34,541 bases of DNA from Hydrogenophilaceae bacterium (GTDB lineage: Bacteria > Pseudomonadota > Gammaproteobacteria > Burkholderiales > Thiobacillaceae), in contig JACAEC010000146.1 of assembly GCA_013389055.1 (NCBI GenBank), positions 1-34,541 on the forward strand, in the 5' to 3' direction. Positions 26,559 through 34,541 of this stretch are shown in pieces. Numbering within the stretch: the stretch's first letter is position 1; every line of letters starts with the position of its first letter. A program made the translations under genes and the position numbers. The notes below the pieces were generated by a model. It was not told the DNA's origin and made no database searches. It saw nothing but the letters and a program-made list of their open reading frames with translations.

Positions 26559-27377
26559 TTATCCGTGCAGCCACAGCCAGAGCAGGGCGGCGATCGGCAG
26601 CACGGCGAGATGGCTGTCGACCCGGTCGAGTAGGCCGCCATGGCCGGGCAAGAGATTGCCGCTGTCTTTCACGCCGGCCACCCGTTTGCACCAGGATTCG
26701 AACAGATCACCTTCGATGCTGAGTGCGAACAGCAAGCCGCTCGCCGCGATCAGGCTCAGCAGGCATTGGCTGTCACATGCGTAATACCAGCCGACAAGCA
26801 GGGCGAACAGGCTGACGGTAATACCGGCGCCGATGGCGCCCTCCCAGGTCTTGCCCGGACTGATCCGCGGCGCCAACTTATGCCGACCGAAGGCCCGGCC
26901 GGCGAAATAGGCCGCGCTGTCGGCCACGGCGGAGATGGCAATCGCGCCGAGCAGCAGGCCGGCACCCTGCTCGCGCAGGTAGAGCAGGGCCAGGCCGGCC
27001 GGCAGCAATAGCAGCCAACCGAGCAGCCAACCCAGAATGCGACCGGGCAGGGGCCAGGCGCGGGCCAGCCAGAGCGGCACGAGCAGGAGCCAAAAACCCA
27101 GGGACGCCAGATAGGCTTGAGGCAGGAACTGCACCTGGCTCATGGCCAGGGCCGTGCCCAGGATCGCGGTGAAGCCGACGAAGAGGTGGCCGAACACCGG
27201 GCCGAATTTCAGCAGCCGGGCCCATTCCCAGGCGGCAGCGGCCAGGAACAGCACGACCAGACCGAGCCAGAGTGGCGCCGGCGCGGCGAATACCGCCAGC
27301 AGAAGGGCGACGAGCAGCCCTAAGCCGGTGACGACGCGGCGGCTAGTGCCGGAGGAGCTGTTCGCTGGTGCGGCCAA
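26559..27377 (-). CDS. cdsA: phosphatidate cytidylyltransferase (CDP-diacylglycerol synthase)
   Basis: Makes CDP-diacylglycerol for phospholipid synthesis in the inner membrane. The 272-residue product has about eight hydrophobic segments. The signature near the C-terminus reads [20 protein letters not shown], with [12 protein letters not shown] before it. The start is TTG at 27377 (no ATG or GTG in frame near the family N-terminus [16 protein letters not shown]), giving a 35-base overlap with the end of uppS. The start assignment is less sure than the product. Confidence 0.93.
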   Translation of the reverse strand: MAAPANSSSGTSRRVVTGLGLLVALLLAVFAAPAPLWLGLVVLFLAAAAWEWARLLKFGPVFGHLFVGFTAILGTALAMSQVQFLPQAYLASLGFWLLLVPLWLARAWPLPGRILGWLLGWLLLLPAGLALLYLREQGAGLLLGAIAISAVADSAAYFAGRAFGRHKLAPRISPGKTWEGAIGAGITVSLFALLVGWYYACDSQCLLSLIAASGLLFALSIEGDLFESWCKRVAGVKDSGNLLPGHGGLLDRVDSHLAVLPIAALLWLWLHG

Positions 27378-28095
27378 AGCGGCGCTCGCGTTTCTGGTAC
27401 CAGGCGATGGCCTGTTCCAAGGACTTGGCGCCGAAATCGGGCCAGAGGGTGTCGGTGAAATAGAGCTCGGTATAGGCCAGTTGCCAGATCAGGTAGTTGC
27501 TGATGCGCTGCTCGCCGCCGGTGCGGATGAACAGATCGGGCTCCGGGGCATAGGCCATGGAGAGAAACTCTGTCAGCCCCGCCTCGTCGATCTGCCTGGC
27601 ACCGGGATTGGCCTCGAGCCAGCGGTTCATGGCGTTGAGGATATCCCAGCGGCCGCCGTAATTGGCGGCGATGGTCAACACCAGACGGTCGTTGCCGGCG
27701 GTCAGGGTCTCGCCCTCGCGAATGAGCTCCTGCAATTGCGGGCTGAATTGCTTGAGATCGCCGACCACCTTGAGGCGGATGTTGTTGCTGTGCAGCTTGT
27801 CGACCTCGCGCTCCAGGGCCATGACGAAGAGCTCCATCAACTTGGATACCTCTTCCTTGGGCCGGCGCCAGTTCTCGGAACTGAAGGCGAACAGGGTCAG
27901 GTATTCGACGCCGTGCTCGATGCAGGCCTGGATGACGTCGCGCACCCGCTCGACGCCGCGCTGGTGGCCGGCGACCCGAGGCAGCATCCGCTTCTTCGCC
28001 CAGCGCCCGTTGCCATCCATGATGATGGCGATATGGCGCGGGATGGCCGAGGTTTCCGGCACCCTGGCGGTGGAGCTGAAGAATTTTCGGAGCAT
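27343..28095 (-). CDS. uppS: undecaprenyl diphosphate synthase (cis-prenyltransferase)
   Basis: Builds the C55 lipid carrier for peptidoglycan and O-antigen assembly. The 250-residue product has the active-site [16 protein letters not shown] (Asp27, Asn29, Arg31), [11 protein letters not shown] and the C-terminal [19 protein letters not shown]. The ATG at 28095 is 15 bases after frr. It ends in TAG. Confidence 0.96.
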   Translation of the reverse strand: MLRKFFSSTARVPETSAIPRHIAIIMDGNGRWAKKRMLPRVAGHQRGVERVRDVIQACIEHGVEYLTLFAFSSENWRRPKEEVSKLMELFVMALEREVDKLHSNNIRLKVVGDLKQFSPQLQELIREGETLTAGNDRLVLTIAANYGGRWDILNAMNRWLEANPGARQIDEAGLTEFLSMAYAPEPDLFIRTGGEQRISNYLIWQLAYTELYFTDTLWPDFGAKSLEQAIAWYQKRERRFGRTSEQLLRH

Positions 28096-28110
28096 GCGGC
28101 GCTCGCTTGC

Positions 28111-28668
28111 TCAGACCGCCAGCAGTTCTTTTTCTTTTTCCGCCAGGGCCTTGTCGATCTCGGCGATGTATTTGTCGGTCAGTTTCTGGATGTCGTCCTC
28201 GGCACGGCGGTTGTCGTCTTCGCCGATTTCCTTGTTCTTCAAGAGGTCCTTGACGTGGGCGATGGCATCGCGGCGGATGTTGCGCACGGCGACCTTGCCG
28301 TTCTCCGATTCGCCCCGAACCAGCTTGACCAACTCCTTGCGGCGTTCTTCGGTCAGCGGCGGCATGGGCACGCGGATGATGTCGCCCATGGTCGCCGGGT
28401 TGAGGCCGAGGTCGGCGTCGCGGATGGCCTTCTCGACCTTGGCCACCATCGGCTTTTCCCAGGGCTGCACGCCCAGGGTGTGGGCATCGAGCACAGAGAT
28501 GTTGGCAACCTGGTTGATCGGCATGGGGCTGCCGTAATAGTCGACCTTGACGTGATCGAGGATGCCGGTATGGGCACGGCCGGTCCGGACCTTGGCGAAG
28601 TCCGTCTTGAGGGACTCGATGGACTTCTTCATCTTGTCTTCGGCGGATTTCTTGATGTCGTTGATCAT
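28111..28668 (-). CDS. frr: ribosome recycling factor
   Basis: Splits the post-termination ribosome with EF-G. The 185-residue product has exact family length, with the signature [19 protein letters not shown], the VQPWEKPM segment and the C-terminal helical [17 protein letters not shown]. An AGGAG ribosome site precedes the ATG at 28668; the track extension to 28788 overlaps pyrH. It is 14 bases after pyrH. Confidence 0.97.
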   Translation of the reverse strand: MINDIKKSAEDKMKKSIESLKTDFAKVRTGRAHTGILDHVKVDYYGSPMPINQVANISVLDAHTLGVQPWEKPMVAKVEKAIRDADLGLNPATMGDIIRVPMPPLTEERRKELVKLVRGESENGKVAVRNIRRDAIAHVKDLLKNKEIGEDDNRRAEDDIQKLTDKYIAEIDKALAEKEKELLAV

Positions 28669-28682
28669 GGTTGTCTCCTGAT

Positions 28683-29402
28683 TTAGAGCGTAACCCGGGT
28701 ACCTTCGGTTTCGCCATGGACGATGCGCTTCAGGGCACCGGCCTTGAAGATGGAAAAGACCTGCAAGGGCATCTTCTGTTCCCGGCAAAGCGCAAAGGCG
28801 GCGGTGTCGAGCACGCCCAGGTTCTTGGCGATCGCCTCGTCGAAGGTCAGCGTGTCGTAGCGGGTGGCGCTCGGGTCCTTTTTCGGGTCGGCGGTGTAGA
28901 CGCCGTCGACCTTGGTCGCCTTGAGCATCAAGTCGGCGCCGATCTCCACGGCGCGCAGGGCCGCCGCGGTATCGGTGGTGAAGAAGGGGTTGCCGGTGCC
29001 GCCGCCGAAGATCACCACGCGGCCGGCCTCGAGGTGGCGCACGGCGGCGTCGCGCTCGAAGGCCTCGCCGACATGGGCGATGGTCACCGCGGTCATCACT
29101 TGGGCCGGCACGCCGGCCGCCATCAAGGCGTCCTTGAGCGCCAGTGAATTCATCACCGTAGCCAGCATGCCCATGCTGTCGGCGGTCGCCCGGTCCATGC
29201 CCGAGAGGGCGCCGGTGGCGCCGCGGAACAGGTTGCCGCCGCCGACCACGATGCCGATCTGCACGCCCAGCGCGGCGACTTCATCGATCTGCTTGACGAT
29301 GCCGGCGATGGTGCCGCCGTGAAAGCCGAAGGCATCCGGCCCCATCAGGGCCTCGCCGGACAGCTTCAGCAGGATGCGGCGGTGGGCGATGGTGGCGGCC
29401 AC
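28683..29402 (-). CDS. pyrH: UMP kinase
   Basis: Phosphorylates UMP to UDP; a hexameric amino-acid-kinase-fold enzyme. The 239-residue product has [11 protein letters not shown] near the start, [11 protein letters not shown], and the [16 protein letters not shown] and [13 protein letters not shown] motifs. The start is GTG at 29402, only three bases after the tsf stop, with AAGGT upstream. No ATG lies near the family N-terminus. Confidence 0.96.
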   Translation of the reverse strand: MAATIAHRRILLKLSGEALMGPDAFGFHGGTIAGIVKQIDEVAALGVQIGIVVGGGNLFRGATGALSGMDRATADSMGMLATVMNSLALKDALMAAGVPAQVMTAVTIAHVGEAFERDAAVRHLEAGRVVIFGGGTGNPFFTTDTAAALRAVEIGADLMLKATKVDGVYTADPKKDPSATRYDTLTFDEAIAKNLGVLDTAAFALCREQKMPLQVFSIFKAGALKRIVHGETEGTRVTL

Positions 29403-29405
29403 GGC

Positions 29406-30284
29406 TTAGACCTTGGCAGCCGCAGCCACCTCGGCCGCGAAGTCGCTGACCTTCTTCTCGATGCCTTCGCCGACCACATACAGGGTGAAGCCGCCCATGC
29501 TGGCGCCTTTGCCCTTGAGCACTTGCTCGACGGTCTGCTTGTCGTCCTTGACGAAGGGCTGGCCCAGCAGGGTCACTTCCTTCAGGTACTTGGCGACGGA
29601 GCCTTCCACCATCTTCTCGACGATGTTGGCCGGCTTGCCGGACTCGGCGGCCTTCTCGGTCGCGATGCGGCGCTCGGTCTCGATCAACTCGGGGGCGACG
29701 CCGGAGGCGTCCAGCGCCTTGGGCTTGGCTGCGGCAATGTGCATGGCGATGTCCTTGGCCAATTGCTCGTCGCCGCCGACCACGTCGACCAGCACGCCGA
29801 TCTTGGAGCCGCCGTGGACATAGCTGGCCAGGGCGCCCTTGGCCGCGACGCGGACGAAGCGACGGATGGACATGTTCTCGCCGATCTTGCCGACCAGCAG
29901 GGTGCGGGTTTCTTCGACCGTGGCATCGCCCAGTTTCATGGCGGACAGGGCCTCGACGTCGGCCGGGTTGTTCTTGGCCACCAGCTCGGCCAGGTTCTTG
30001 GCGAAGGCGAGGAAGTCGTCGTTCTTGGCGACGAAGTCGGTTTCGCAGTTCACTTCGATGATGGCGCCCAGCTTGGCATCGGGGGCGATGTAGATGCCGA
30101 CGATACCTTCGGCGGCCACGCGGCCGGCGGCCTTGCTGGCCTTGCTGCCGAACTTGACGCGGATGATCTCTTCGGCCTTGGCCATGTCGCCGCCGGCTTC
30201 ATTCAGGGCCTTCTTGCAGTCCATCATCGGGGCGTCGGTGCGCTCCCGCAGTTCCTTGACCATGGATGCGGTGATTTCCGCCAT
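29406..30284 (-). CDS. tsf: translation elongation factor Ts
   Basis: Guanine nucleotide exchange factor for EF-Tu. The 292-residue product starts [26 protein letters not shown] (UBA-like domain), with the EF-Tu-contacting [11 protein letters not shown] at residues 81-91 and a C-terminal module. AGGAG lies before the ATG at 30284; the track start at 30353 lies in the intergenic hairpins and is rejected. It is separated from rpsB by a terminator-like hairpin and a second perfect hairpin. Confidence 0.97.
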   Translation of the reverse strand: MAEITASMVKELRERTDAPMMDCKKALNEAGGDMAKAEEIIRVKFGSKASKAAGRVAAEGIVGIYIAPDAKLGAIIEVNCETDFVAKNDDFLAFAKNLAELVAKNNPADVEALSAMKLGDATVEETRTLLVGKIGENMSIRRFVRVAAKGALASYVHGGSKIGVLVDVVGGDEQLAKDIAMHIAAAKPKALDASGVAPELIETERRIATEKAAESGKPANIVEKMVEGSVAKYLKEVTLLGQPFVKDDKQTVEQVLKGKGASMGGFTLYVVGEGIEKKVSDFAAEVAAAAKV

Positions 30285-30315
30285 TTTATTTCTCCTGATA
30301 ACGCTTAGATTGCAA

Positions 30316-30337
30316 CACGCCCCGAGATCGGGGCGTG
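30316..30337 (-). other. perfect inverted repeat before tsf
   Basis: CACGCCCCGA pairs perfectly with TCGGGGCGTG around a two-base centre. It has no T-run, so it is not a normal terminator. It lies between the rpsB terminator hairpin and the tsf ribosome site, and may protect or separate the tsf part of the transcript. Confidence 0.7.
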
Positions 30338-30351
30338 GATATTCTTTAAAC

Positions 30352-30374
30352 AAAAAAGGGGCTTGCGCCCCTTT
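30352..30374 (-). terminator. terminator or attenuator between rpsB and tsf
   Basis: On the minus strand AAAGGGG pairs with CCCCTTT around CGCAAG, and the T-run continues to six. It begins 12 bases after the rpsB stop. With no obvious promoter between it and tsf, it probably terminates only part of the transcripts and so sets the S2 to EF-Ts ratio. Confidence 0.75.
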
Positions 30375-30385
30375 ATCGCGCCTGC

Positions 30386-31123
30386 TTAAGCCGCGGGATT
30401 GTCCTCGACCTCGACGTACTCGTCCTGGCTGGCGGCGACGATCTCCTCGATCACCTGCGACTTGCCTTCCAGCACGGCATCGGCGATGGCACGGGCATAC
30501 AGGCGGATGGCACGGCTGGAGTCGTCGTTGCCGGGGATGACGTAATCGATGCCTTCCGGGGTGTTGTTGGAGTCGACCACACCGATCACCGGGATGCCCA
30601 GCTTGTTGGCCTCGGTGATGGCGATCTTCTGGTAGCCGACGTCGACCACGAACAGGGCGTCGGGCAGGCCGCCCATCTCCTTGATGCCGCCCAGGCTCTG
30701 CAGCAGCTTGTCGTACTCGCGCTGGATCTTGAGCGATTCTTTCTTGGACAGGGTGCCCTCGGCCAGCAGGGCCTCGAGGTCCTTCATGCGCTTGACCGAC
30801 TGCTTGACCGTCTTGAAGTTGGTCAGCATGCCGCCTAGCCAGCGGTGGGAAACATAGGGCATGCCGCTGCGGGCGGCTTCTTCGGCCATGATGTCGCGGG
30901 CCTGGCGCTTGGTGCCGCCGAACAGGATGCTGCCCTTGCGCTGCGCCAGCTGGCGAGCGAACTTGGCCGCTTCTTCGAACAGCGGCAGGGTCTTTTCCAG
31001 GTTGATGATGTGGATCTTGTTGCGATGGCCGAAGATGAACGGGGCCATCTTGGGGTTCCAGTAGCGGGTCTGGTGGCCGAAATGGACACCGGCTTCCAGC
31101 ATTTGACGCATGGTTACGGACAT
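30386..31123 (-). CDS. rpsB: 30S ribosomal protein S2
   Basis: The 245-residue product is full length. It starts [25 protein letters not shown], contains [12 protein letters not shown] and FVGGTKRQA-like [13 protein letters not shown], and later [19 protein letters not shown] and [17 protein letters not shown] lies nine bases before the ATG at 31123; the track start at 31177 lies in the leader. It is the first gene of a long block, preceded by a structured leader and strong promoter. In E. coli S2 represses its own operon through the 5' leader; the same may hold here. Confidence 0.97.
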   Translation of the reverse strand: MSVTMRQMLEAGVHFGHQTRYWNPKMAPFIFGHRNKIHIINLEKTLPLFEEAAKFARQLAQRKGSILFGGTKRQARDIMAEEAARSGMPYVSHRWLGGMLTNFKTVKQSVKRMKDLEALLAEGTLSKKESLKIQREYDKLLQSLGGIKEMGGLPDALFVVDVGYQKIAITEANKLGIPVIGVVDSNNTPEGIDYVIPGNDDSSRAIRLYARAIADAVLEGKSQVIEEIVAASQDEYVEVEDNPAA

Positions 31124-31131
31124 TACAAAAA

Positions 31132-31239
31132 CTCCTTGGTTAAGGTTGAGCCTCCATCCGCCAAACATCCTTGCCAAAATATTGAAGCGGCCAGGACACC
31201 TTAACGGGGCGGATGTGTGGATTTCCCCAGGATTTGGGG
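31132..31239 (-). promoter_or_regulatory. structured rpsB leader, possible S2 autoregulatory pseudoknot
   Basis: In minus-strand order the leader has a CCCC/GGGG hairpin (31239-31225), then element A CATCCGCC (31215-31208), element B GTTAAGGT (31205-31198), element A' GGCGGATG (31162-31155) and element B' ACCTTAAC (31146-31139), followed one base later by the AAGGAG ribosome site (31137-31132). Each pair is perfectly complementary over eight bases. The order A-B-A'-B' is that of an H-type pseudoknot. Between B and A' a smaller hairpin TCCTGGCC/GGCAAGGA (one mismatch) is possible. On this numbering, strand positions run downward. Confidence 0.6.
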
Positions 31240-31246
31240 ATCGCGG

Positions 31247-31276
31247 ATTCTAGCATTGCCTATGGGGACGGGACAA
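31247..31276 (-). promoter_or_regulatory. sigma-70 extended -10 promoter of the rpsB operon
   Basis: Minus strand: -35 TTGTCC (31276-31271), an 18-base spacer ending in TGC, and -10 TAGAAT (31252-31247). The TGn before the -10 makes it an extended type. Transcription would start near 31240, leaving a leader of about 117 bases. Confidence 0.75.
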
Positions 31277-31655
31277 GTCGGAATGCTCTGTATCGATTTG
31301 ATCGCACGGAATTATCTGTCGGATAGGCTGGCTCACATGCAAGGGGCGGCTCCGGGCACGAATCACCCCCTTCACGGCCTTGGCGCCCCGGGTGCCAGGC
31401 AAGTCCAGCCAAGCCCGGCGACCGATCGGGCGGCTGCAACAAATTTGCAGAGTCTCTTTTCGCCAGTAAGAAAAAGTTCTTGCCGCTGCAATAGTTGTGT
31501 TGCCAAACGGAAACAGTGGCTTCCTAGGATTCTCGATGTGTAGCACGGAGGGGTAGTAATCCGAGCCACATCCCCGGATCGACCTGAAAGCGCATGCCGG
31601 TCGGCAATGACAATCGGCATATCACTCCATTAACTATAGAGCAGGAGAATACCGA
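31277..31655. other. 379-base intergenic region upstream of phoX
   Basis: Short track ORFs on both strands here have no recognisable family features and conflict with each other, so I call none. Small inverted repeats exist (for example CTGCAA-CAAAT-TTGCAG near 31434-31450). A PhoB box would be expected ahead of a phosphatase gene, but no pair of CTGTCAT-like half-sites at 11-base spacing was found. An AGGAGA ribosome site lies just before the phoX ATG. Confidence 0.5.
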
Positions 31656-33803
31656 ATGAGCAGCACACTCCATCCCGATGGGAAACTGAATCCCCAAGAT
31701 ACCGTTGCCAATGCCTCCGGCAACGATTCCATCCTTGACCTGATCGAGCAGCGCCAGATCAATCGCCGCGGCTTTCTGAAGACCTCCCTCGGCGCCACTG
31801 CCGGGGTCACTGCTGCCGCTGTGCTGGGCAGCAATCTCGTGGACGGCATGACCAATGTCGCCGAGGCCAAACCGTTCGGCAAGGGCGTTTCTTATGGCGA
31901 AATCGGCTTCACCTCGGTCCCCCCCAATGTCGTGCCGATGACCGACGCGATCACGGTGCCCGATGGCTACAAGGCCGAGGTGCTGGTGTCCTGGGGCGAT
32001 TCCCTGAACAAGGAGCCCCATTGGGACCCGGCCGGGGCCATGACGAAAGAAATCCAGGAGCATTGCTACGGTGCCCATACCGACGGCATGCACTACTTCC
32101 CCTTCCCAGGCTTCATGGGCAACAGGCGGGGCCTGCTGGTCACCAACAGCGAGTATTGCGATCCGGGCCTGGTGTGCAACACCACCACCTACGCTACCGA
32201 TACCATCACCCAGGACATGGTGGATGCCCAGCTGGCCGCCCACGGCGTCAATGTGGTCACCATCGGCCAGCAATTCCGCGGCAAAAACAAGGGCAAGTGG
32301 GAGATCTAGCGCCATTCTCCCTTTAACCGCCGCATCACCGGGTACACCCCGTGCAAGATCAGCGGCCCCGCCGCCGGCCACCCCCTGATGCAGACCGCCG
32401 CCGATCCCACCGGCACCCAGGTGCTGGGCACCCTGAACAACTGCTCCATGGGCCACACGCCCTGGGGCACCTACCTGGCCTGCGAGGAAAACTGGAACGG
32501 CTATTTCGGCGCCAACGGCACCTTTGCCCAGAACACCATGGAAAAACGCTACGGCCTGGTCGCCGTCGGTTTCGGCTACCGCTGGCATGAGGCCGATCCC
32601 CGTTTCGACATGAACGTCAACCGCAACGAGCCCAACCGCTTCGGCTGGATCGTTGAGATCGATCCCTGGGACCCGGACTCCACCCCCATCAAGCGCACCG
32701 CCCTGGGCCGCACCAAGCACGAAGGCGCCACCGTGGTGGTGGGCGACGACAACACCGTCGCCGTCTACTCGGGCGATGACGAGCGCAACGACTACGTTTA
32801 CAAGTTCGTCTGCGCGAAAAAGCTGAACCGCCACAACAAGAAGGCCAACCGCGACCTGCTGGACAAGGGCACCCTGCACGTGGCCAAGTTCAACAACGAC
32901 GGCTCCGGGCAGTGGATCCCCCTGCTGCCGGGCACCATCGGCGTGGACGGCGTCGCCCTGCGCGACAATCCCAACTTCGCCGGCGCGGACGATGCCGAAG
33001 TGCTGGCGAACATCCTCATCAAGACCCGCATGGCCGCCGACGCCGTAGGCGCCACCATGATGGACCGCCCCGAGTGGGTCACCGTGCATCCCACCACCCG
33101 TGAGATGTACATGACCCTGACCAACAACAGCCGTCGCGGCAACACCCCGGCCTCCAATAACAAGCCCGACGGTTCCTCCGGCGCCGCCAGCACCAATCCC
33201 CCCGTGGACGCCGCCAACCCCCGTCCCGACAACGACTACGGCCACATCCTCCGCTGGCGCGAGAACGGCGGCGACGTGGCCGCCACTGGTTTCGAGTGGG
33301 ACATCTTCGTGCAGTGTGGCGACAAGAACACCACCAAGACCCTGGGCGCCAGCTACACCCCCGGCGAGTACGGCGGCCAGACCGTCGGCTACCAGGGCAA
33401 CATCGTCGGCGACGACTACGGCGCCCCCGACGGGGTCTGGATCGACAAGGACGGCCGCCTGTGGATCGAGACCGACCAGGGCGGCGACGCCAAGGGCGAC
33501 TGGGCCAACATCGGCGGCAACATGCTGCTGTGCGCCGATATTGCCTCCGGCGAGACCAGGCGCTTCCTCACCAGCGTGCCCTACTCCGAAGTGACCGGCG
33601 TCATCACCACCCCCGACGGCCGGACCATGTTCGTGGGCATCCAGCACCCGGGCGAGGACTGGAAAGACAGCTTCACCGCCAATTCCACCTGGCCCGACAG
33701 CGGCGTCAACGGCCCGACCACGTTCAAGGGTACAACGCCGCAGAAGCCCCGTTCCTCCGTGGTGGTCATCACCAGGAACGACGGCGGCGTGATCGGTACT
33801 TGA
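31656..33803 (+). pseudogene. phoX: PhoX-family (DUF839) alkaline phosphatase with in-frame TAG
   Basis: A Tat-exported, metal-dependent phosphatase family. Residues 1-217 contain a twin-arginine signal (NRRGFLKTS, about residues 37-45, with a long N-terminal lead) and the start of the mature domain. A TAG at 32307-32309 stops translation at codon 218. The same frame then continues uninterrupted for 497 codons with strong family sequence: SPFNRRIT, SGPAAGHPL, GHTPWGTYLACEENWNGYF, GRTKHEGATVV, YSGDDERNDYVYKF, APDGVWIDKDGRLWIETDQ and FVGIQHPGED. There is no net frameshift; one codon separates the halves. This is either a recent nonsense mutation, a base-calling error, or a read-through site. 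The gene has its own terminator. Proline codons are mostly CCC here, whereas dnaE uses CCC and CCG about equally in the part I tallied, a mild hint of foreign origin. Confidence 0.85.
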
Positions 33804-33859
33804 TGGGGGTCGGTACGAGGGGCGAGTCAACATGCCCCCGTGCCCCATGATTCGATTCG

Positions 33860-33883
33860 AGCCCGGCCTGGCCGGGCTTTTTT
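33860..33883 (+). terminator. Rho-independent terminator after phoX
   Basis: AGCCCGGC pairs with GCCGGGCT around CTG, followed by six T's. It lies 57 bases after the phoX stop, suggesting a single-gene transcript. It does not have a T-run for the convergent rarA. Confidence 0.9.
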
Positions 33884-33929
33884 CTTGCCAGACGGCCGAC
33901 AGGGCAGTCGATGGCGGCCCCGGACCGGC

Positions 33930-34541
33930 TCAATCCTCGTGGTCGCGTGCCTGGGTGTCCAATCGCTTCAGATGCGCCAGTTTCTCCGCGATCTTGGCCT
34001 CCAGGCCGCGCGGGGTGGGCTGGTAGAAGTTGACCTCGGGCAGGTCATCCGGGAAATAGGTCTCGCCGGCGGCATAGGCCTCGGGCTCGTCGTGGGCGTA
34101 GCGGTAGGCGCGGCCGTAGCCCAGCTCCTTCATCAGCTTGGTCGGCGCGTTGCGCAGGTGGATGGGCACCTCGCGCGAGCCGTCCTCGCGGACGAAGGCG
34201 CGGGCCGCGTTGTAGGCCATGTAGCCGGCGTTCGACTTGGGCGCACAGGCCAGGTAGATCAAGGCTTGGGCCAGGGCCAGCTCGCCCTCGGGCGAGCCCA
34301 GACGCTCGTAGGTCTCGGCCGCGTTGAGGGCGATCTCGGCCCCGCGCGGGTCGGCCAGGCCGATGTCCTCCCAGGCCATGCGCAGGATGCGCCGGGCGAG
34401 ATAGCGGGGGTCGGCGCCGCCGTCGAGCATGCGGCAGAACCAGTAGAGCGAAGCATCCGGGTTGGAGCCGCGCACCGATTTGTGCAGGGCCGAGATCTGG
34501 TCGTAGAAGGCCTCGCCGCCCTTGTCGAAGCGGCGCAGGGC
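33930..34541 (-). CDS. rarA: replication-associated recombination protein A, C-terminal part (cut by window end)
   Basis: The frame is open to base 34541, so the N-terminal AAA+ ATPase part lies outside the window. The visible 203 residues are the C-terminal helical and tetramerisation region of RarA/Mgs[54 protein letters not shown], then [19 protein letters not shown] and [14 protein letters not shown]. RarA acts at stalled replication forks and is linked to SSB and RecA in E. coli. The M at 34475 in the track is an internal GTG. Confidence 0.94.
   Translation of the reverse strand, partial: ALRRFDKGGEAFYDQISALHKSVRGSNPDASLYWFCRMLDGGADPRYLARRILRMAWEDIGLADPRGAEIALNAAETYERLGSPEGELALAQALIYLACAPKSNAGYMAYNAARAFVREDGSREVPIHLRNAPTKLMKELGYGRAYRYAHDEPEAYAAGETYFPDDLPEVNFYQPTPRGLEAKIAEKLAHLKRLDTQARDHED

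Noticed and set aside
31250-31620. Short ORFs in the phoX upstream region on both strands
   Set aside because: They conflict with one another, lack ribosome sites and family features, and overlap the rpsB promoter.
31590-31640. Possible PhoB box upstream of phoX
   Set aside because: Only a single TGACA-like half-site is present. No second half-site at 11-base spacing was found.
32307-32309. TAG as a recoded amino acid such as pyrrolysine
   Set aside because: TAG ends at least three other genes here (the TrmH-type gene, the HDOD gene and uppS), so it works as a normal stop, and no pyl genes are in view.
31524-33848. 774-residue open frame antisense to phoX
   Set aside because: Glycine-, valine- and alanine-rich shadow of the phoX frame with no recognisable domain. 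phoX motifs are unambiguous on the plus strand.

Overview
The window is GC-rich chromosomal DNA from a Gram-negative proteobacterium, most likely a betaproteobacterium. The clearest clues are the gene order rpsB-tsf-pyrH-frr-uppS-cdsA-dxr-rseP-bamA-skp-lpxD-fabZ-lpxA-lpxB-rnhB, a proteobacterial DnaE, and a PEP synthase paired with its DUF299 regulator. A Thiobacillus-like or Rhodocyclales-like host would fit, but genus is inference only. No tRNA, rRNA, CRISPR array, insertion sequence or prophage was seen. Layout: (1) 1-4059, plus strand: the end of a phoH gene, then the dTDP-L-rhamnose genes rmlB-rmlA-rmlC-rmlD in translationally coupled order, then a small gene whose product matches the ribosome-rescue factor ArfA. 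(2) 4185-9809, plus strand: dnaE, a 319-base spacer with a probable small RNA ending in a very strong terminator, a membrane protein with two GYF_2-type domains and pentapeptide repeats, and a TrmH/SpoU-type RNA methyltransferase. (3) 9795-13000: ppsR (minus) and ppsA (plus) start only 26 bases apart. (4) 13016-17014, minus strand: motA, motB, a membrane-anchored methyltransferase and an HDOD protein, tightly packed and directly downstream of rnhB. (5) 17046-31123, minus strand: a fifteen-gene block running from translation (S2, EF-Ts, ribosome recycling factor) through UMP kinase, undecaprenyl-PP and CDP-diacylglycerol synthesis, DXP reductoisomerase, the RseP protease, BamA and Skp, to lipid A synthesis and RNase HII. 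A strong extended -10 promoter and a structured leader precede rpsB. (6) 31656-33803, plus strand: a Tat-exported PhoX-type phosphatase gene interrupted by one in-frame TAG, followed by a terminator. (7) 33930-34541, minus strand: the C-terminal part of rarA, running off the window. Most of the window is envelope and translation housekeeping. The less ordinary items are: a CU-rich RNA downstream of dnaE carrying a copy of the 16S anti-Shine-Dalgarno core; an ABAB (pseudoknot) pairing pattern in the rpsB leader that abuts the ribosome binding site; heptamer-periodic tracts on both sides of the lpxB start, one forming a textbook G-quadruplex motif; the nonsense codon in phoX; and an arfA-like gene attached to the rhamnose operon.
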